From Cytospora piceicola (lineage: Eukaryota; Ascomycota; Sordariomycetes; Diaporthales; Cytosporaceae), in assembly GCA_023375675.1 (NCBI GenBank), contig JALQBC010000001.1, positions 1,240,001 through 1,304,000 on the forward strand: a stretch of 64,000 nt of DNA, given 5' to 3'. Both the position numbers and the translations under genes were made by a program. Shown one piece after another: positions 59,152 to 64,000 of the stretch (its first letter is position 1; each line of letters begins with the position of its first letter). The notes below the pieces were generated by a model. It was not told where the DNA came from. It searched no databases and worked only from the letters and a program-made list of their open reading frames with translations.

Positions 59152-59558
59152 TTAGTAATTGAGCTGAAAAAGGTATAAATGAAGATAATGGAGCGTTTTG
59201 TAAGAATAGTACATATTCGCACCAGTCTGATCAGAAGTGAAACCCATTGTTTTACGGTCTCGCATGAAAATTTCAGTGTGTATGTATACCTAGGTATGCA
59301 TGGTTGATGGTGGGTACTGAGTGGTGGTGAGTGCAGTGGCTGTAAGGCTTCACTTTGAAAGTGATGATACGATCTTCAGGCAGCCATGCATCCGGCGCTT
59401 GCATTCCCAGGGTTCCTTTGACCATCTTGGTCAAAGTCAAAAACCCCTCTTCTGGCTGGTATATCAAAATATCATCTATGTACGTGGATCAGACCTATCA
59501 ACGTGCCTCACAGCTCGAAGCCACCCCCCCCCCTCTTCCTCCCGTGACGGACCCAGTA
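59152..59558. other. Short intergenic region
   Basis: Holds one exact TACCTAGGTA (59287-59296) and a polypyrimidine stretch near 59524-59540. Nothing else seen. Confidence 0.5.
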
Positions 59559-59837
59559 ATGGCTGTCTCTGTGCCTCCTCCATCAGCCTTGACGATATTG
59601 TCAATTTGCGCAAGATGCCAAGACCTTCGAGAATGGGTAAAAGATCCAGCAAGTCACTGCAGAGACACCCTCAAAGTCAAAGCTGCTTCCCTGGGCCAGA
59701 GTGACTGCCAGGTCTGCCAAATATTCTGGGCCTCATCTGAACAGTCTTTTCCTAAGTATCATTGCCCTTCGAGTATCACCGTCGAATTTCGTGTCGAACA
59801 TGGACAGCTTTCTATGTCTTTTCACAAGAACATATAG
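59559..59837 (+). pseudogene. Possible HET-protein N-terminal fragment
   Basis: Short frame of 92 aa beginning MAVSVPPPSALTILSICARC. The pattern CARCQDL ... LKVKAASLGQSDCQVCQIFW resembles the region before the HET domain in fungal heterokaryon-incompatibility proteins. There, a Cys-x2-Cys-x-x-Leu motif is followed by a (A)S(A)xxxC-x-x-C segment. The frame stops before any HET domain and no continuation is found downstream to 60.3 kb. It may be a degraded copy, or a chance similarity. Confidence 0.3.
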
Positions 59838-60363
59838 CGCATGATTGATCGATGGCTGATATCTGGGCTTCTTCTGAAAACCCATCCGCGCAGGGTGGAG
59901 AGCAAAGGACAATTGAGATTATCTAGATGAATCGCAAGCGAGATCCCGGACCGCAGGCGATGATGTCACTCCATGACGCGTAACCATTCTGAGAAATCTT
60001 GGAAGGTGCTGTACCGTTTCAGGGCGTCAGGGGGGTGCAAGCGTGTAAGACAAAAGGTGGCAGGGGTGGACAGCACCTGGAAACTGCGCCCTGCCGCCTG
60101 GTGGTAGCAATCATTCAGCCACGATTCGTGGAGGCTAGTGCCAAGCTTGTGTGGTGTGGACCTTGACTGTTGACGTATTTAACGGTCAATCAGCCCGTCG
60201 ATCGTCGTATTTGGACTGCTTGCTGTTGTTCGTCTGCATTCTCACATTCTGGCATAAACAAAACAACCGATTGATAAAAACACATCTTGTCTTCCTCACA
60301 CACACGACAACCATTTACCATACCATAACCACCTACAATCAAAACTGCACAACTCAAGCAACC
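59838..60363. promoter_or_regulatory. Promoter and leader of the small Cys-rich gene
   Basis: A TATTTAA element (60176-60182) lies about 180 nt before the ATG at 60364. It is followed by a CA-rich leader (CACACACGACAACC, CAAGCAACC just before the ATG) typical of strongly expressed fungal genes. Inferred from position and composition only. Confidence 0.45.
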
Positions 60364-60688
60364 ATGATCACCCCCACAGACCTCCAGCAAATCCCGCTTA
60401 CGGAGCAGTCGGCCCCCGCGGTGGACGGACAGGCAGCGCCCACTGCACCGCCCAGAGTTCAGGTGTCGCAGCCAAGGATCTCCGAGCCCATGGGTACGAA
60501 AGCCCCCTTCCTTGTCTCGTACTCATCCTAATATCTAGATCAAATGAGCTGACCGCCCGACAGATCCGCAGCGACCACACGAGGATTCGGAGGCACACAT
60601 GCGCGGCGGTGACCGTGGTGGCATGTGCCCGGGACGATTCTGTTTTATCATTCCGTGCCCTATCCCCTGTGATTTCTGCATCATCTAG
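60364..60688 (+). CDS. Small cysteine-rich protein, two exons
   Basis: Exons 60364-60493 and 60564-60688 give 84 aa. Exon 1 encodes a Pro/Gln/Ala-rich stretch (MITPTDLQQIPLTEQSAP...). The intron uses GGTACGA...CGACAG and restores codon GAT. Exon 2 encodes a Gly/Arg linker (MRGGDRGG) and ends in a Cys-rich hydrophobic tail, MCPGRFCFIIPCPIPCDFC, just before the stop. Similar tails are found on small fungal proteins of unknown function; the Cys cluster could be palmitoylated or membrane-embedded, comparable to CYSTM-type peptides. There is no signal peptide, so it is not a classical secreted effector. The gene is easily missed because neither exon alone makes a long frame. Confidence 0.72.
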
Positions 60689-60934
60689 ATGGAGCTATAT
60701 TCGGGTTCAGGAATCTGATGATTTGGCGTTATTGGTGGGAAGCGATGGTTTCTTTTCTTGGATCTTTCTTAGGGTCCCTGGTAGACTACGGTCAATGCTG
60801 GGATAGCATGGGCACCTGAGGCATGTCACGACAACGCAAGCCAAAAGACGAGGGCAACATGCCCGCAGGAGCAAAACGGTGCATTACAAAAAGCCCCATA
60901 AATTTAATGATAAACGACGAAATTACTTTGGCGA

Positions 60935-62555
60935 TCACAACTTGAAGTCAGCGTTGGACTTCTCCCAGCCTGCAGGCGTAGGCTCCATCCCTGCCACCTT
61001 CTCTGCCAGCTTGCCCTTCAAAGCCTTTGATCTGTCGGTACAGAGCTCGTACATAGTTGTGAGGTTGAATAGGAGGGTGTGCGAAGAAAGCCCGCTGGCG
61101 ACCAGTCCTTCCAGTATTTCCCTCCCCTGGTAAGGCGTTGGTTAGTACACGCCCGTCACCGAGAAAAGGGGGGAGTAAATGTACCTCTTCCATTTTGCCT
61201 GTGTACAACAAGCACACGGCCAAATTGACGGCGACCATCTCGTCGCCCTCAATCTCCTCATTGAGTTCCTCCCACAGTGCAAGCGCGGCTTCGTACTCTC
61301 CGTCAGCCACAGCGCACAGCGCAGCGATGACCCTCTCCCCGGAGTCTCCCGCCGGGACACACCTCCTAGCAGCAGCCGTGTCGCCCAGGTGCAGCCAAAG
61401 CAGCGCCTTGGCCATGCTTAGCTTGCCACCGGGCCGGCCCCTCAGCCCAGCAAGGTGATCCCTGGCGCCCGCGAGGTCGTCCATCTCCACCAGCGCCCCC
61501 GCGACCTTCAACCCCAGCTCGACGAGCCGGTCCTTCCAGACCTCGCTGGCCGAGTTGTCGTGGCCCGCCAGCGCGCCCGCGACCCCGACCCGCGCCTCCC
61601 GCGCGAGGTCGTAGTAGCTCATGACGGCCCGGCGGGGGTCGCCGAAGCCCATGGCCTGCAGGCGCACGACCAGGACGCGCAGGTCCCAGGGGACGAGGTG
61701 CGCGCCCGAGGCGTCGTCCGCGTAGAAGGCGCTGTTGACGTCCTCGAGGGCGCGCACCTCCTGCGCGGCCACCTGCGTGGCGTCGGCGAGCGTCAGGCAC
61801 GACAGCCGCACGTACAGCAGCTCGAAGATGCGGGCGTGGTCCGTCGGCGAGGGCGCCGGCTGGCCGCCGGTGCCGGTGCCGGTGAGGGCCTGGACCGCCG
61901 CGATGGCCGCCGCGCGGAAGTGCCCGTTGGCGAGGAGCTCGGCTATCGGCGTGTCTGGGGCCGGCTGCCTGGGTGAGTCGCGGAAGGGGGCCGGGACGGA
62001 GGTGGGCGTCAGGGGCTGGTAGATCTCCGGCCTCAGCAGGTAGGAGAAGTCTTTTGGCGCCGGGATGGCCGGGCTCTTGGCCGGACTGCGGTGAGGGGCC
62101 GGCGAGCGAGAAGAGCGACGCTTGTCACCAGGTAGTCTTGGACTTGGTAGTCTTGGGCTGCCCTGCCTGGAAAGTGGGCGGGATGGGATGAGGCGGTTTG
62201 ACAGCTGAGGCAGCGGAGACCGAGGCGGGTTCAGGGGATCGCTGCGGGGTACTTAGTTAATTGGTAGACTACGACGTGTGTGAGGAGACTCACTTATCAA
62301 CGTCCAAGGGTCCTCTGGTAGAGGACCTAGGTCGCGATGCTGGGCATGAAGGTTAGCCAAGTGGTCTAAGCAACATGGGTGGCTGTTGGGCACGTATGGC
62401 AGACAGATATCAGGGGCACTGCATTTCTGCGCACGCTTCAATGGGTAATCAGGGGCGCCCTGAAGAACCGCCAACAGGAAACAAGACATACCTATCGCCG
62501 TGGAAGGTTTGGTTTGCACATGGCCGCGTGACGGCAAAGTCTGTGACTGATCCAT
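60935..62555 (-). CDS. TRAPPC12-like TPR protein (vesicle tethering)
   Basis: Four exons on the minus strand (62555-62492, 62339-62294, 62241-61185, 61126-60935) give 452 aa. The two short 5' exons are joined by frame and splice signals, giving start MDQSQTLPSRGHVQ. Residues 30-110 are Ser/Pro/Arg-rich and disordered. The TPR-like helical part begins near LLRPEIYQPLTP...IAELLANGHFRAAAIAAVQAL. It continues through LYVRLSCLTLADA, DLRVLVVRLQAMGFGDPRRAVMSYYDLAREAR and GDTAAARRC to YEAALALWEEL and LLYTGKMEE. The last exon encodes REILEGLVASGLSSHTLLFNLTTMYELC. This matches TRAPPC12-type subunits, which act in ER-Golgi tethering and autophagy. The middle exon is very GC-rich. Confidence 0.72.
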
Positions 62556-63463
62556 CGCGATGTTGAAGATTAAGGGAGGTCAGATCTACAGGGGTGCAAT
62601 GCAGGCGACTGTAGAGGGCAGCTGGCGGGTATGGTGCCTGTGAGCTGTCAGCTGGCAATTGAAGAAGGACAGCTGCTGCCAGCTGTCAGTCACCTCCCTC
62701 TTCGATAATAGGGGCAAATACTTCTCTTGACCTTCCCATAATGGCAGCAGTTGTGTCCCTAATTACTTTCAATTATATTCACTGGGATTTTTGTGGGGAG
62801 ACATACAGTATAGTGAGTTTTATGGATGCCAAATTTCTTGCTATCGATGTCGGCAACAAGGGCCTGCTATATACTGACATGCCTTGGGCTTCAGCTCAAC
62901 TACGGGGCCCATACAAGCGATATGTAATATCCAAGTGATTATCATTTTGCAATACCACCGAATAGGAACCGTATATCATGTGTGATGAGAGACATTTCCA
63001 ACAGGAGAAATGTCAGCAGGCAATACCTGCATATCCACTTTAAAAGTTCAGATGCCAGATCGATCCCTTCATCCATAGTATCCAGATGTCGATACAATTC
63101 TCATACCCCAGGACATCTGATACCTTTCTCTGTTCTTCAACCTTGAAGTACTAGCACTGACCATTCTATACCTAGGTATCCCTTAAAGATTCATTCGGTT
63201 CCGACAGGCTTCGCAGTCGGAACCGTCCATTTGCCAAGAACTCAAAACATGAACGTCATTAGGTAAACCTCGGACATCTGGAAGCCACGATCACCTTGAA
63301 GACATGAGGCTTAGTAGCTAGGTCGCCATTCGATTTCGTCTCAATAAAATCCTTCAAGAACCATTCGTATTTGAAAGCTATATGACCAAGTTCCAATCTC
63401 CTCATTTTGGAAAGTTCATCCAAGCCATCCTCTCAATACAACATCAGTACATTTACCAATGTG
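62556..63463. other. Intergenic region
   Basis: No gene supported. Includes one exact TACCTAGGTA (63169-63178) and GTCAGCTG/CAGCTG-type words near 62640-62690. Confidence 0.5.
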
Positions 63464-64000
63464 CTATAACACTGAGGCTTCCACCTCATGGAGTGACACA
63501 TGGCCGGCGTGTCCCACCCAGGCCAAAACCTGGATACCGTAAATTTGTGACTAGGAGTTCAATGGAGGCTAGACAGCCCGTCAGCACATGGTAGCCCCGC
63601 AACTCATGTGGTACATTCAGAAGTCGGACTTACGAGAGTGGTCCAGGTGCTCATGGGCCTGAAAGCAACATCATTGTGAGGCGCAGCGAGATCGATGGTC
63701 TCCTCCCCAAAGTCCGCCTCCGTCTCCCACGGGATGTCGTAATGGTACCAGTCCACCCAGCCCTGGCGGCTCATGATGGTGGTGACATCCAGCTCGCCGT
63801 CGGCCGTCAGCGTCGGGATCGGCAGCATATAGCCCTTGTGGCCCAGCCCCTTGCCCTCCATCGGGACCGGGTGGCGGATCAGCTTGCGGAGCTCGTGCGT
63901 CCGGGCGTCGGCCACCCAGCGGGCGTCCCAGTAGCCCGGGTTGTAGCTCTCGCCCGTCCACTTGAGCTCCTCGCTGCTGTCGTTGATGGTGTAGTCGACC
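63464..64000 (-). CDS. Unrecognised protein, 3' end only (continues past window)
   Basis: The minus-strand reading enters at 64000 with VDYTINDSSEELKWTGESYN and is open down to a donor at 63633 (exon >64000-63634). A tentative last exon, 63529-63464, adds 21 residues (VLAWVGHAGHVS...) before a TAG. Visible sequence, about 143 residues: GYWDARWVADARTHELRKL, GHKGYMLPIPTL, MSRQGWVDWYHYDIPWE. It is rich in Trp, Asp and His, suggesting an enzyme-like globular domain, but I cannot name a family. The coding part is strongly GC-rich, as in the TRAPPC12-like neighbour. Confidence 0.55.

Overview
The window is nuclear DNA of a filamentous ascomycete (Pezizomycotina, most likely Sordariomycetes). The evidence is short GT-AG introns of about 50-220 nt, an intron-bearing tRNA-Leu, a self-sufficient CYP505-type P450 fused to its reductase, a highly reducing polyketide synthase, an NRPS-like reductase, a fungal rhodopsin/PTH11-like membrane receptor and a GINS Psf2 subunit. 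The species cannot be fixed from the sequence. All gene models here are read by eye: exons were joined only where reading frame, GT-AG signals and family conservation agreed.

Layout. 1-8.1 kb: the 3' part of a very large Thr/Ser-rich GPI-type cell-wall glycoprotein, cut into many tiny Thr-coding exons and carrying several tandem-repeat blocks. 10.3-13.6 kb: CYP505-type P450/P450-reductase fusion. 14.6-18.1 kb (minus): large nuclear-looking AAA+ ATPase. 20.3-21.4 kb (minus): Lys/Ala/Thr-rich basic repeat protein. 22.3 kb: tRNA-Leu(CAG). 22.8-23.6 kb: Psf2. 23.9-25.2 kb (minus): disordered hypothetical protein.

27.2-49.7 kb looks like a secondary-metabolism region. A nucleotide-rhamnose synthase/epimerase-reductase-like gene (minus) is divergent from a 2,797-aa reducing PKS that carries its methyltransferase after the ACP. 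The PKS converges on a 1,099-aa NRPS-like A-T-R enzyme (minus). After these come a seven-helix rhodopsin/PTH11-type receptor, a two-repeat Myb protein and a BAHD/trichothecene-acetyltransferase-like enzyme. A plausible logic is that the PKS builds and methylates a chain, the A-T-R enzyme activates and reduces a carboxylate, and the acyltransferase decorates the product. An FAD monooxygenase at 52.9-54.3 kb may or may not belong, because an RRM protein gene lies between.

54-64 kb: a coiled-coil hypothetical, a multi-pass membrane protein, a possible HET-like fragment, a small Cys-rich two-exon gene, a TRAPPC12-like TPR protein with three short 5' exons, and the 3' end of an unrecognised gene at the right edge. 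Intergenic DNA carries many short palindromes built from TACCTAGGTA and TACTTA words. These are far more frequent than chance and are absent from the coding exons.
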